Assembly (NCBI RefSeq): GCF_900106665.1
Contig: NZ_FNNA01000001.1
Location: forward strand, 186,001-250,000
DNA length: 64,000 nt
Direction of reading: 5' to 3'
From: Paracoccus sanguinis
GTDB taxonomy: Bacteria > Pseudomonadota > Alphaproteobacteria > Rhodobacterales > Rhodobacteraceae
Shown: piece after piece, positions 46,650 to 55,502 of the stretch
Layout of the letters: each line of letters starts with the position of its first letter
Numbering within the stretch: position 1 is the stretch's first letter
Notes under the pieces: model-generated
The model's input: only the letters and a program-made list of their open reading frames with translations
Told to the model about the DNA's origin: nothing
The model's database searches: none
Made by a program: the position numbers and the translations under genes

Positions 46650-47471
46650 ATGACCATCCGCACCACCCTGCGCGCCGCGCTGCTGGGCGCCGCGACGCTT
46701 GCCTTTGCCGCCACCGGCGCGCTGGCCGACCAGCTCGCCGACATCAAGGCCGCGGGCAAGATCGTCACCGCGACCGACATGCACTACGCCCCCTTCGACA
46801 TGCTGAACAACGGCACCTACGAGGGCATGACCAAGGACCTGTTCGACGAGGTCGCCAAGGAAATCGGCGTCGAGCCGGTCTATCAGGACATCCCCTGGAC
46901 GGCCGAGCTGCCGGGCCTCGAGGTCGGCAAGTTCGACATCGTGATCGCCCCGGTCACCGTGACGGCCGAGCGGCTCGAGCGCTACACCTTCACCCCGCCG
47001 ATCGCCGACGCGACCGTGTCGCTGGTCAAGGCGGCCTCGAACAAGGACCTGACCAAGCCCGAGGACATCAAGGGCAAGACCGTCGGCGTCCAGCAGGGCA
47101 CCGCGCAGTTCCGCCAGCTCGACGCCTATGGCAAGGAGCTGGGTGGCGTCACCGTCAAGGAATACGGCACCACCGACGAGGCCTATGCCGACCTCGCCGC
47201 GGGCCGTCTGGACGCGGTCGCGGGCTCGCTGCCGAACCTCACCTATCTGGTGAAGAACCGCCCCGAGACCTTCGCGCTCTTCGAGCCGGCGCAGTTCGGC
47301 AAGCCCAGCTACTTCGCCTGGGTGCTGCGCAAGGGCGACGAGACCGAGAGCTTCCGCAAGGCCATCGAGGACGCGATGAAGAAGATGACCGCGGACGGCC
47401 GCGTGAAGGCGATCCAGGAAAAGTGGCTCGGCGCCTATACCGAGCTGCCGATCGAGCCGACCGCCAACTGA
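46650..47471 (+). CDS. Polar amino-acid ABC transporter substrate-binding protein
   Basis: A 273-residue periplasmic binding protein (family 3, HisJ/GlnH type) with signal peptide MTIRTTLRAALLGAATLAFA. The ligand domain shows AAGKIVTATDMHYAPFDML, YEGMTKDLFDEVAKEIGVEP and GKFDIVIAPVTVTAERLERY. CAGGAGAGG lies before the ATG. It opens a four-gene transporter behind the hut operon, so histidine (or a related imidazole acid) is the likely ligand, though the sequence alone does not settle it. Confidence 0.9.
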   Translation: MTIRTTLRAALLGAATLAFAATGALADQLADIKAAGKIVTATDMHYAPFDMLNNGTYEGMTKDLFDEVAKEIGVEPVYQDIPWTAELPGLEVGKFDIVIAPVTVTAERLERYTFTPPIADATVSLVKAASNKDLTKPEDIKGKTVGVQQGTAQFRQLDAYGKELGGVTVKEYGTTDEAYADLAAGRLDAVAGSLPNLTYLVKNRPETFALFEPAQFGKPSYFAWVLRKGDETESFRKAIEDAMKKMTADGRVKAIQEKWLGAYTELPIEPTAN

Positions 47472-47534
47472 TCGCGTGAACCGGCCGGGCGGGACAGCCG
47501 CCCGGCCGCCTGCTTCCTTCGCTGACGGGCGCCC

Positions 47535-48182
47535 ATGTTCTCGGTCCAGACCTTCCTCGACGCCTTCCTGCCGCTCGCCTGGGCGGCCCGGCAGACGCTG
47601 CTCGTCTCGGTCCTCGGCATCGCGCTGGGGTTGGTGATCGGGGTCGCGGTCTGCGCCATGCGGCTGTCCGGCTCGGGCGTGCTGCGCTGGATCGGGGCGC
47701 TGTGGGTCAGCTTCCTGCGCGGGGTGCCGCTGCTCGTGCAGCTTCTGCTGATGTTCTACCTGCTGCCGGTGATCGGCATCGACGTGCCGCCGCTGGTCGC
47801 CGCCGTGGTCACCGTCGGCATCTGCGCCAGCGCCTATATCTCGGAAATCTGGCGCGGCGCGATCGCCGCCCTGCCCCGCGGCCAGGCCGAGGCGGCGCAG
47901 GCCATCGGCATGGCGCCGGTGGCGATCTGGCGTCGGATCATCCTGCCGCAGGCGGTGGTGATGTCGCTGCCGGCGCTGGTCAACGAGCTGATCCTGATGG
48001 TGAAGGCCTCCTCGCTCGTCTCGGTCGTGGGGATCATGGAGCTGACCCGCGCCAGCCAGGCCCAGGCCGCCACGACCTTCCGGCCGCTTGAGGTCTACCT
48101 CGCCGCGGCCTGCATCTATCTGGCCATCAACCTCTGCCTCGCCGCCGCCGGCCGCTGGCTGGAAGTGCGGAGCGCGGTGTGA
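47535..48182 (+). CDS. Amino-acid ABC transporter permease 1 (HisM/HisQ type)
   Basis: A 215-residue inner-membrane permease with five predicted helices. The amino-acid family signatures are WVSFLRGVPLLVQLLLMFYL, the EAA-type coupling loop AALPRGQAEAAQAIGMAPVA and IILPQAVVMSLPALVNELIL. Its stop overlaps the start of the second permease. Pairs with permease 2 to form the channel. Confidence 0.93.
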   Translation: MFSVQTFLDAFLPLAWAARQTLLVSVLGIALGLVIGVAVCAMRLSGSGVLRWIGALWVSFLRGVPLLVQLLLMFYLLPVIGIDVPPLVAAVVTVGICASAYISEIWRGAIAALPRGQAEAAQAIGMAPVAIWRRIILPQAVVMSLPALVNELILMVKASSLVSVVGIMELTRASQAQAATTFRPLEVYLAAACIYLAINLCLAAAGRWLEVRSAV

Positions 48183-48844
48183 TGGACCTGTCGATCCTTC
48201 AGCAATACGGGCCGATGCTGCTGCGCGGCTTTGGCGTGACGGTGTTCTGCTGGCTCGCCGGCACGGTGCTCAGCATGGCCTTGGGTCTCGTGATCGCGCT
48301 GATCCAGCGCTACGGGCCGCGCTGGGTCAACTGGCTGCTGCGCGTCTATATCGAGGTGATCCGCGGCACCCCGTTTCTCGTCCAGCTTTTCGTGCTGTAT
48401 TATGGCGGGCCGCTGGTCGGTCTCAGGCTCGACGCGCTGACGGCGGGGCTGGTGGGGCTGACGGTCTATGGCAGCACCTATTTTGCCGAGATCTTCCGCT
48501 CGGGCTTCAACGCCGTCCCGCGCGGCCAGATCGAGGCGGCCCGCGCCGTGGGCCTGTCCGAGCCCGTGATCGTCCGCCGCATCCTCTTGCCGCTGGCGCT
48601 CGTCTCGGCGCTGCCGGCGCTGGTCAACTTCTCGATCATCCTGACCAAGGAAACGGTGATCCTGTCGATCATCACCGTGCCCGAGCTGATGTATCAGGTG
48701 CAGCGGATGTCGACCGAGACCTTCCGCTTCCTCGAGGCGAACTTCGTCCTCGCGCTGTTCTTCTGGGGGCTGGTCGAGACGATCTCGCGGCTCGGGCGCC
48801 GGCTCGAGGCGCGCGTCACCCGCCATCTCATCGAAAGGAGCTGA
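48182..48844 (+). CDS. Amino-acid ABC transporter permease 2 (HisM/HisQ type)
   Basis: A 220-residue inner-membrane permease: VYIEVIRGTPFLVQLFVLYY, the coupling loop NAVPRGQIEAARAVGLSEPV and RILLPLALVSALPALVNFSI. ATG 48182 overlaps the preceding stop; an in-frame GTG at 48179 gives one more residue. The ATPase gene follows three bases after its stop. Confidence 0.93.
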   Translation: MDLSILQQYGPMLLRGFGVTVFCWLAGTVLSMALGLVIALIQRYGPRWVNWLLRVYIEVIRGTPFLVQLFVLYYGGPLVGLRLDALTAGLVGLTVYGSTYFAEIFRSGFNAVPRGQIEAARAVGLSEPVIVRRILLPLALVSALPALVNFSIILTKETVILSIITVPELMYQVQRMSTETFRFLEANFVLALFFWGLVETISRLGRRLEARVTRHLIERS

Positions 48845-48847
48845 GGC

Positions 48848-49630
48848 ATGGCCGACGCCGCCTCTGTCGACATCCGCAAGGTCAGCAAGTTCTTCGGCCC
48901 CTTCCAGGCGCTGAAGGAGGTCGACCTGCACATCCCGCCCGGCAAGGTGACCTGCCTCATCGGCCCCTCGGGGTCGGGCAAGTCCACGCTTCTGCGCTGC
49001 ATCAACTTCCTTGAGGAATACGACTCGGGCGAGGTCCGCATCGACGATTGGCTGATCGGCTACGAGAGCCCCGGCGGGCGCAGGATGAGCGGGCGCCGTC
49101 TGCGCGAGATGCGGCGCGAGATCGGGATGGTGTTCCAGCAGTTCAATCTGTGGCCGCACATGACGGCGCTGCAGAACGTGGCCGAGGGGTTGCAGCAGGT
49201 GCGCGGCCTCTCGCGCGCGGCGGCCGAGGCCGAGGCGCGGGCGGCGCTCGACAAGGTGGGGCTGGGCGACAAGACCGCGAACCATCCCGGGCGGCTGTCG
49301 GGCGGCCAGCAGCAGCGGGTCGCCATCGCGCGCGCCATCGCCATGCAGCCCCGCGTAATGCTGTTCGACGAGCCGACCTCGGCGCTCGACCCCGAGCTGG
49401 TGGGCGAGGTGCTGTCGGTGATGAAGCGCCTGGCCGCCGAGGGCATGACCATGGTCGTCGTGACCCACGAGATGGGCTTTGCCGCCCATGTCGCCGACCG
49501 CGTGGCGTTCATGGAACGCGGCGAGATGGTCGCCGTCGGCTCACCGGCCGAGATCTTCGCCCGCCCCGAAGACCCGCGCATCCGGTCGTTCCTGCAGAGC
49601 TATCACGAGCGCAACGCGTTCGAGGTGTGA
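48848..49630 (+). CDS. Amino-acid ABC transporter ATP-binding protein (HisP/GlnQ type)
   Basis: A 260-residue ATPase energising the two permeases. Walker A is [21 protein letters not shown]-loop [15 protein letters not shown], signature [17 protein letters not shown], Walker [18 protein letters not shown], and the H-loop [16 protein letters not shown]. Complete polar amino-acid transporter with the three preceding genes. No further gene is visible between its end and the terminator of tRNA-Val(CAC). Confidence 0.95.
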   Translation: MADAASVDIRKVSKFFGPFQALKEVDLHIPPGKVTCLIGPSGSGKSTLLRCINFLEEYDSGEVRIDDWLIGYESPGGRRMSGRRLREMRREIGMVFQQFNLWPHMTALQNVAEGLQQVRGLSRAAAEAEARAALDKVGLGDKTANHPGRLSGGQQQRVAIARAIAMQPRVMLFDEPTSALDPELVGEVLSVMKRLAAEGMTMVVVTHEMGFAAHVADRVAFMERGEMVAVGSPAEIFARPEDPRIRSFLQSYHERNAFEV

Positions 49631-49800
49631 GCGGCAGCGCGCGGGGAGATTGGCCGGCGCGCGACGCTGTCCCGCTGTCCCGACCGCGACCGACTGGCGG
49701 GCCGATTTGGCGACGTCCGGTCTCGTGCCGGCAGGGCCGGCGTTCCCCCGCGACCCCGGGCGGCAGCCGGTCACGCCACCCTGCCCCGGCATCGGGACGG

Positions 49801-49833
49801 AAAAGGCGCCGGGGCCTTTCAGCCTCGGCGCCT
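49801..49833 (-). terminator. Terminator of tRNA-Val(CAC)
   Basis: On the minus strand AGGCGCCG (49833-49826) pairs with CGGCGCCT (49811-49804) and is followed by TTTT. It lies 10 bases beyond the tRNA 3' end. Confidence 0.8.
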
Positions 49834-49842
49834 CGGGAATGA

Positions 49843-49917
49843 TGGTGGGCGATAACGGATTTGAACCGCTGACATCTTCGATGTGAACGAAGCGCTCTAC
49901 CGCTGAGCTAATCGCCC
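49843..49917 (-). tRNA. tRNA-Val(CAC)
   Basis: Minus-strand cloverleaf: acceptor GGGCGAT/ATCGCCC, anticodon arm CTTCG-TTCACAT-CGAAG with anticodon CAC, T-arm AGCGG-TTCAAAT-CCGTT, encoded ACCA; 75 bases. Confidence 0.96.
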
Positions 49918-49927
49918 GGTAGCGGGG

Positions 49928-49956
49928 TTCTTAGTCCGGGACGCACCCGGCGGCAA
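49928..49956 (-). promoter_or_regulatory. Probable promoter of tRNA-Val(CAC)
   Basis: Minus strand TTGCCG (49956-49951), 17 bases, TAAGAA (49933-49928), about 10 bases before the tRNA. Confidence 0.5.
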
Positions 49957-50028
49957 GCCCCCTTTTCACGGGTTTTCGCCATCCGTCCCGCTCCGCATCC
50001 AAGGCGCCACCGCACCCCTGCGCCAACG

Positions 50029-50058
50029 AAAAGGGCGCGCGCCTTTCGACGCGCGCCC
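50029..50058 (-). terminator. Rho-independent terminator of lon
   Basis: Perfect 9-bp stem (minus strand GGGCGCGCG 50058-50050, CGCGCGCCC 50041-50033) with an eight-base loop and TTTT after it, 22 bases past the lon stop. Confidence 0.9.
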
Positions 50059-50080
50059 CTGTTCTCTCGGCCTCAGGCCC

Positions 50081-52486
50081 TCAGTGGGCCGTGGGCGCCG
50101 CCGCGCTCTCGCGCAGCGCGGCGAGGCGCTTGGCCTCGGCGATCTCCCACGCGGCCTCGTCCCACTCCATCGGCTCGGGCATCCGCACCAGCGCGTGCTT
50201 CAGGACCTCGCGGACGTTCGAGACCGGGATGATCGTCAGCCCCTCCTTCACGTTGGCGGGGATGTCGGCCAGATCCTTCTCATTCTCCTGCGGGATCAGC
50301 ACCGTGCGGATGCCGCCGCGCAGCGCCGCGAGAAGCTTCTCCTTCAGCCCGCCGATGGCCAGCGCGTTGCCGCGCAGCGTGACCTCGCCCGTCATCGCCA
50401 CGTCCTTGCGGACCGGGATGCCGGTCATCACGCTGACGACCGAGGTGACCATCGCCAGACCCGCCGACGGCCCGTCCTTGGGCGTCGCGCCCTCGGGAAC
50501 GTGGACGTGGATGTCCCGCTTCGAGAACTGCGGCGGCTCGATCCCCAGCTCGGGCGCGACCGAACGGACGAAGCTGGCGGCGGCGTCGATGGATTCCTTC
50601 ATCACGTCGCCGAGCTTGCCGGTCGTCTTCATCACGCCCTTGCCGGGCAGCTTCAGGGCCTCGATCTGCAACAGATCACCACCCGTCTGCGTCCAGGCGA
50701 GGCCCGTCACCACGCCGACCTGATCGTCCTTCTCGGCCAGGCCATAGCGGTGCCGGCGGACGCCCAGATAGGCCTCGGCCTTCTCGGGCGTCACCTCGAC
50801 GGACTTGACCGTCCCCTTCAGGATCTCGGTCACGGCCTTCCGCGCCAGCTTGGCGATCTCTCGCTCGAGGTTCCGCACCCCCGCCTCGCGGGTGTAGTAG
50901 CGGATGACATGGGTCAGCGCCTCGTCGGTCACCGAGAACTCGCCCTTGCGCAGGCCGTTCGCCTTGATCTGCTTGGGCAGCAGGTGCTGGCGCGCGATCT
51001 CGCGCTTCTCGTCCTCGGTGTAGCCGGCGAGAGAGATGATCTCCATCCGGTCAAGCAGCGGCCCCGGCATGTTGTAGCTGTTGGCCGTGGTCAGGAACAT
51101 CACGTTGGACAGGTCGTACTCCACCTCGAGATAGTGGTCCACGAAGGTCGCGTTCTGTTCCGGGTCCAGCACCTCAAGCATCGCCGACGCCGGGTCGCCC
51201 CGGAAATCCTGCCCCATCTTGTCGATCTCATCGAGCAGGATGAGCGGGTTCGTCGTCTTGGCCTTCTTCAGCGCCTGGATGATCTTGCCGGGCATCGAGC
51301 CGATGTAGGTGCGCCGGTGACCGCGGATCTCGGATTCGTCCCGCACCCCGCCCAGCGAGATGCGGATGAACTCGCGCCCCGTGGCCTTGGCGACCGAGCG
51401 GCCGAGCGAGGTCTTGCCGACGCCGGGCGGGCCGACGAGGCAGAGGATCGGCCCCTTCAGCTTGTCCGAGCGGGTCTGGACGGCGAGATACTCGACGATC
51501 CGCTCCTTGACCTTCTCGAGCCCGTAGTGGTCGGCGTCGAGCACGCGCTCGGCCGCGCCGAGGTCACGCCGGGTGCGCGACTTGACGCCCCACGGCAGGC
51601 TCAAGAGCCAGTCGAGGTAGTTGCGGCTGACCGTGGCCTCGGCCGACATCGGCGACATCGCCTTGAGCTTCTTCAGCTCGCCCAGCGCCTTTTCACGGGC
51701 TTCCTTGCTGAACTTGGTCTTGGCGATCTTCTCTTCGAGCTCGGCGAGTTCGTTCTGGCCCTCGTCGCCATCGCCCAGCTCGCGCTGGATCGCCTTCATC
51801 TGCTCGTTGAGATAGTACTCGCGCTGCGTCTTCTCCATCTGGTTCTTGACGCGGCTCTTGATCTTCTTCTCGACCTGCAGAACCGACATCTCACCCTGCA
51901 TCAGGCCATAGACCTTCTCGAGCCGCTGGGCGACGTCGAGCGTCTCGAGCAGCTCCTGCTTGCGGGCGATGTCGATGCCGAGGTGGCCCGAGACGAGATC
52001 GGCCAGCCGGCGCGGGTCAGCCGCCTCGGCCACCGAGGCCACGGCCTCCTCGGGGACGTTCTTGCGGATCTTGACGTATTTCTCGAACTCTTCGGCGACC
52101 GCGCGCAGCATCGCGGCGGCGCTTTCGGCGTCCCCGTCGGTCTCCTCGAGCGGTTCGGCCGAGGCTTCGAAATACTTCGGATTGTCGGCAAATCCGGTGA
52201 TGCGGACACGGCTCTGCCCCTCGACCAGCACCTTGACGGTGCCATCGGGCAGCTTGAGCAGTTGCAGCACGTTGGCCAGCACCCCGGTTTCGTAGATGCC
52301 GTCGCTGTCGGGCTCATCGACCGAGGCGTCGCGCTGCGCCGCCAGAAGGATCGGCCGATCCTGCGCCATGACGGCCTCGAGCGCCCGCACCGACCGCTCG
52401 CGCCCGACGAAGAGCGGAACGATCATGTGCGGAAACACAACGATGTCGCGAAGCGGCAGCACCGGATAGGTGGTGGTATCGGTCAT
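50081..52486 (-). CDS. lon: ATP-dependent protease Lon
   Basis: Hexameric AAA+ serine protease that degrades misfolded and regulatory proteins. The 801-residue product has the N-terminal substrate domain ([19 protein letters not shown]), a coiled middle, Walker [20 protein letters not shown] and the AAA+ signature [18 protein letters not shown]. The proteolytic dyad is Ser in [13 protein letters not shown] and Lys in [17 protein letters not shown] 52486 gives the normal start [12 protein letters not shown] with AGGAAAGGA upstream; an earlier in-frame start is unlikely. In alphaproteobacteria Lon controls DnaA and CcrM levels. Confidence 0.98.
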   Translation of the reverse strand: MTDTTTYPVLPLRDIVVFPHMIVPLFVGRERSVRALEAVMAQDRPILLAAQRDASVDEPDSDGIYETGVLANVLQLLKLPDGTVKVLVEGQSRVRITGFADNPKYFEASAEPLEETDGDAESAAAMLRAVAEEFEKYVKIRKNVPEEAVASVAEAADPRRLADLVSGHLGIDIARKQELLETLDVAQRLEKVYGLMQGEMSVLQVEKKIKSRVKNQMEKTQREYYLNEQMKAIQRELGDGDEGQNELAELEEKIAKTKFSKEAREKALGELKKLKAMSPMSAEATVSRNYLDWLLSLPWGVKSRTRRDLGAAERVLDADHYGLEKVKERIVEYLAVQTRSDKLKGPILCLVGPPGVGKTSLGRSVAKATGREFIRISLGGVRDESEIRGHRRTYIGSMPGKIIQALKKAKTTNPLILLDEIDKMGQDFRGDPASAMLEVLDPEQNATFVDHYLEVEYDLSNVMFLTTANSYNMPGPLLDRMEIISLAGYTEDEKREIARQHLLPKQIKANGLRKGEFSVTDEALTHVIRYYTREAGVRNLEREIAKLARKAVTEILKGTVKSVEVTPEKAEAYLGVRRHRYGLAEKDDQVGVVTGLAWTQTGGDLLQIEALKLPGKGVMKTTGKLGDVMKESIDAAASFVRSVAPELGIEPPQFSKRDIHVHVPEGATPKDGPSAGLAMVTSVVSVMTGIPVRKDVAMTGEVTLRGNALAIGGLKEKLLAALRGGIRTVLIPQENEKDLADIPANVKEGLTIIPVSNVREVLKHALVRMPEPMEWDEAAWEIAEAKRLAALRESAAAPTAH

Positions 52487-52609
52487 CTGTCGTCCTTTCC
52501 TGCCCGGACCGGACGGCCCCCAAGATGGCGGGCACAGGCGGTCCTGCTTGTGAATGCAATCTAGGAACCGCAAAGCCGTGCTGCAATCCCGGCAACCCGT
52601 CGCGCGCGC

Positions 52610-52621
52610 TTGTGATCACAA
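52610..52621. promoter_or_regulatory. Perfect palindrome TTGTGATCACAA upstream of lon
   Basis: A 12-bp perfect palindrome 124 bases before the lon start and just past the histidine kinase stop. Half-sites TGTGA/TCACA resemble CRP-family sites but have no spacer, so a different regulator or chance is possible. Confidence 0.35.
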
Positions 52622-52648
52622 CGCGTCTGCGGCGCGGCCGGGCGGCCG

Positions 52649-53992
52649 TCAGCGCGGGATCGTGACCTCGGCCCTGAGGCCGCCGAGCCGGTGACCCTGC
52701 GTCAGCCGCAGCGTGCCGCCGTGGCCGCGCACGATCTCGTCGGCGATGGCGAGGCCGAGCCCCGTCCCCTGCCCCTGGTCCTGGTTGCGCGCGGGGTCGA
52801 GGCGCACGAAGGGGCGCAGCGCGTCCTCACGCCGGTCGGCGGGGATGCCGGGGCCATCGTCCTCGACCGCGATGCGAAAGCTGCGCGCGGTCACCGCCGC
52901 CTCGATCTCGGCGCGGGTGCCGTAGCGGACGGCGTTGCCGATCAGGTTCTCGATCGCCCGCCGCAGGGCCATCGGCCGCAGCGAGAGCGTGGTGCCCGCA
53001 GCCGGGTCGGCCGAGAACCCCGCCAGCCGCACCGCCTGCCCGCCGCGCTGCGCATCGGCGACGATATCCTCGAGGAAGGCGCGGGCCTCGACCGGCTCGG
53101 TCACCGTCTCCTGCGCCTTGGCGCGGACGTGGTCGAGGAAACCCTCGATCATCGTCCCCATCTCGGCCACGTCGCGCTCCATATCCGCGATCTCGGCGCG
53201 CTCGGGCGGCAGGTCCGGCGAGAGCATCGAGAGCCCGAGCCTGAGCCGGGTCAGCGGCGTCCTCAGGTCGTGGCTGATCCCCGACAGCATCAGCTTGCGC
53301 TGCTCGTTCTGGCGCTCGATCCGGCCGCGCATCTCGACGAAGGCGCGCCCGGCGCTGCGGACCTCGGCGGCGCCGGCCGGGCGGTAGGGCAGGATCTGGC
53401 CGCGGCCGTAGGCCTCGGCGGCGATGGCGAGGCGGCGGATGGGCCTCAGCTGGTTGCGCAGGAAGATCGAGGCGATGCCGCTCATCAAGAGCGAGGTGCC
53501 GAGCATCAGCACCAGCAGCTGGTGCGGGTTCGAGGCAGTGAGCCGGCTGCGCGGAAAGTCCAGCACGAAGGGCCGCCCGCCGCCGACCAGCACCCGGACC
53601 CGGCGGATGTCGCGCAGGTCCACGGTCTCGACCGTCGGCACCGCCGCGTGCAAGGCCGAGATCACCACCCGGCCCGAGAGGTCGTAGAAGCGCCGCGCCT
53701 CGACCAGCCCCTCGGGGGCGGGCAGTTCGAGCGTCAGGCCCAGCGGCACGGCGATCTCGTTGCCTGCGGCGCGGGCGGCCTCGATGTCGGCGGCGCCCTC
53801 GACCCAGTCGGCGATCAGCTCAAGCTCGGCCGCCGCCGAGCGGACCATCTGCCGGGTCACGTCCTCGAAGTGGCGCTGCAGGAACATGACGGTGACGACC
53901 AGCGTCACCACCACCACCGGCAGGAACAGGATCAGCGCGGCCCGGCCGTAGAGCCCGCGCGGCATCAGTCGCTTGAGCCAGTCGAAGTTCAT
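52649..53992 (-). CDS. EnvZ-like sensor histidine kinase
   Basis: A 447-residue membrane kinase. Two membrane helices (residues about 16-38 and 158-178) flank a periplasmic sensor of about 120 residues, followed by HAMP (RNQLRPIRRLAIAAEAYGRG). H241 is the phospho-acceptor in MLSGISHDLRTPLTRLRLGL. ATP-binding boxes are NLIGNAVRYG, EDDGPGIPADRRED and GTGLGLAIADEIV. The layout resembles EnvZ. No response-regulator gene is adjacent. The start ATG 53992 is 105 bases from the divergent MBL gene. Confidence 0.9.
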   Translation of the reverse strand: MNFDWLKRLMPRGLYGRAALILFLPVVVVTLVVTVMFLQRHFEDVTRQMVRSAAAELELIADWVEGAADIEAARAAGNEIAVPLGLTLELPAPEGLVEARRFYDLSGRVVISALHAAVPTVETVDLRDIRRVRVLVGGGRPFVLDFPRSRLTASNPHQLLVLMLGTSLLMSGIASIFLRNQLRPIRRLAIAAEAYGRGQILPYRPAGAAEVRSAGRAFVEMRGRIERQNEQRKLMLSGISHDLRTPLTRLRLGLSMLSPDLPPERAEIADMERDVAEMGTMIEGFLDHVRAKAQETVTEPVEARAFLEDIVADAQRGGQAVRLAGFSADPAAGTTLSLRPMALRRAIENLIGNAVRYGTRAEIEAAVTARSFRIAVEDDGPGIPADRREDALRPFVRLDPARNQDQGQGTGLGLAIADEIVRGHGGTLRLTQGHRLGGLRAEVTIPR

Positions 53993-54097
53993 CGCCCTTC
54001 CCGCCTGCCGCACCCCGGCCCGCCTGCGCCGGCCACCTCGCGCGGCCGACTGGCCGCGCCGCTTGCGCCCGCCGCGCAGCCGGTCCAGCCTAGTCGG

Positions 54098-54961
54098 ATG
54101 AGCGAGCCTGCGAAAGTGCGCGTGATCCGCGCCGACAACCCCTCGCCCCTGACCGGGCCGGGCACCAACAGCTTCCTGATCGGCACCGACGAGGTCGCCG
54201 TCATCGACCCCGGCCCCGACGACCCGGCCCATGTCGCGGCGATCCTCGAGGCGGCCGAGGGCCGCATCTCGCATATCCTCGTGACCCATCCGCACCTCGA
54301 CCACTCGGCCGCCGTGCCGCGCCTCGCCGCGGCGACGGGGGCGCCGGTGATGGCGTTCGGCACCGCCGAGGCGGGGCGCTCGCCCCCCATGCAGCGGCTG
54401 GCCGAAGCCGGGGCCGTGGGCGGCGGCGAGGGCGCCGATGCGGCCTTCCGCCCCGACGTGACGCTGGCCGACGGCGACGTGCTCTGCGGCGCGGGGTGGG
54501 AGATCACGGCGATCCACACCCCCGGCCACATGGGCAGCCACCTGAGCTTCCGGCTGGGCGATGCGGTGCTCTGCGGCGATCTGGTGATGGGGTGGGCGAC
54601 GACGCTGATCTCGCCGCCGGACGGCGATCTGGTAGACTATCTGCGCAGCCTCGAGCACCTCGCGCTGCTGGCGCCCCGCGTGCTCTATCCCGCGCATGGC
54701 GACCCGGTGACGGACCCCCTGCCCCGCCTCGCCGAACTCGCCGCCCACCGTCGCACCCGCACGGCCCAGATCCTCGCGGCGTTGGACGCCGCGCCCGGCA
54801 CCGCCGAGGCCCTCGCCGCGCGCATCTACACCGAGATCCCCGCCGCGCTGCTGCCCGCCGCCACGCGCAACGTGCTGGCCCATCTCGTGGCGCTGGGCGA
54901 CCTTGGCGCGGTCGTGCCCGAGGGCGGGCTGACGGCCGGGGCGGTCTGGTCGCGCGCCTGA
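54098..54961 (+). CDS. Metallo-beta-lactamase-fold hydrolase (LACTB2-like)
   Basis: A 287-residue MBL-fold hydrolase with the zinc motif LVTHPHLDHSAAVPRLAAAT, the later IHTPGHMGSHLSFRLGDAVL and DLVMGW and a C-terminal winged-helix extension (AARIYTEIPAALLPAATRNV). The start GTNSFLIGTDEVAVIDPGPD is typical of the LACTB2 subgroup, which includes endoribonucleases; a glyoxalase II-like role is also possible. Followed by tRNA-Asn. Confidence 0.85.
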   Translation: MSEPAKVRVIRADNPSPLTGPGTNSFLIGTDEVAVIDPGPDDPAHVAAILEAAEGRISHILVTHPHLDHSAAVPRLAAATGAPVMAFGTAEAGRSPPMQRLAEAGAVGGGEGADAAFRPDVTLADGDVLCGAGWEITAIHTPGHMGSHLSFRLGDAVLCGDLVMGWATTLISPPDGDLVDYLRSLEHLALLAPRVLYPAHGDPVTDPLPRLAELAAHRRTRTAQILAALDAAPGTAEALAARIYTEIPAALLPAATRNVLAHLVALGDLGAVVPEGGLTAGAVWSRA

Positions 54962-55027
54962 ACCGCGTCGCCGCGGGGGCCGGGGAGCGAACGTAACGGC
55001 GAGGCGAAAATTTCTCGGCGCCCCCTC

Positions 55028-55056
55028 TGGACGCACCCGCCACCCGCTGCTACATG
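55028..55056 (+). promoter_or_regulatory. Probable promoter of tRNA-Asn
   Basis: TGGACG (55028-55033), 17 bases, TACATG (55051-55056), ten bases before the tRNA 5' end. Confidence 0.45.
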
Positions 55057-55066
55057 GCCCCCGTGT

Positions 55067-55141
55067 TCCGGCGTAGCTCAGCGGTAGAGCAGTTGACTGT
55101 TAATCAATTGGTCGTAGGTTCGATCCCTACCGCCGGAGCCA
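55067..55141 (+). tRNA. tRNA-Asn(GTT)
   Basis: Acceptor TCCGGCG/CGCCGGA, D-arm TAGCTCAGCGGTAGAGC, anticodon loop CTGTTAA with anticodon GTT, T-arm GTAGG-TTCGATC-CCTAC, encoded GCCA. A common integration target; it borders the AT-rich island. Confidence 0.97.
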
Positions 55142-55171
55142 AATCTTACAACCTAGCTTGTTGATAAGATT
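55142..55171 (+). terminator. Hairpin directly after tRNA-Asn
   Basis: AATCTTACAAC (55142-55152) with GTTGATAAGATT (55160-55171), eleven pairs with one bulged T, loop of seven. There is no T-run. It may stop tRNA transcription or be part of the island's left junction. Confidence 0.45.
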
Positions 55172-55502
55172 GGCATGTATGACACGCGATAGTGAACCTA
55201 CCCCACAAGATACCCTACAATCAACTTAGTGCCACTTGGCGGTGTTCAATGGCCCTGGACGCCGCTGCGGTAGTCTCGACACGTTCACGAACTATGGCAC
55301 TGAACGTAAAGCCTTACGGTTGAAACCCGAAAAGGTTAGCATCGCCCATCCCCACTATCGCTGTAGGTCATTGCTTTGGCGTCGAACTGTGACGATCCAT
55401 CGCGTACCATTGGGACGCAAGAGGCAACCGAAGCATCGACATTCCTTTTCGCCAGAACCGTTTCGCTTCTTCCGCCAAGTTTAGTTGATGCACAGAGGTA
55501 AA

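Noticed and set aside
50084..52564. An 826-codon plus-strand frame opposite lon
   Set aside because: Antisense shadow of lon; low-complexity His/Arg/Leu composition and no domain.
55236..55484. An 82-codon frame in the left part of the island
   Set aside because: No recognisable domain, no clear ribosome binding site; treated as non-coding.
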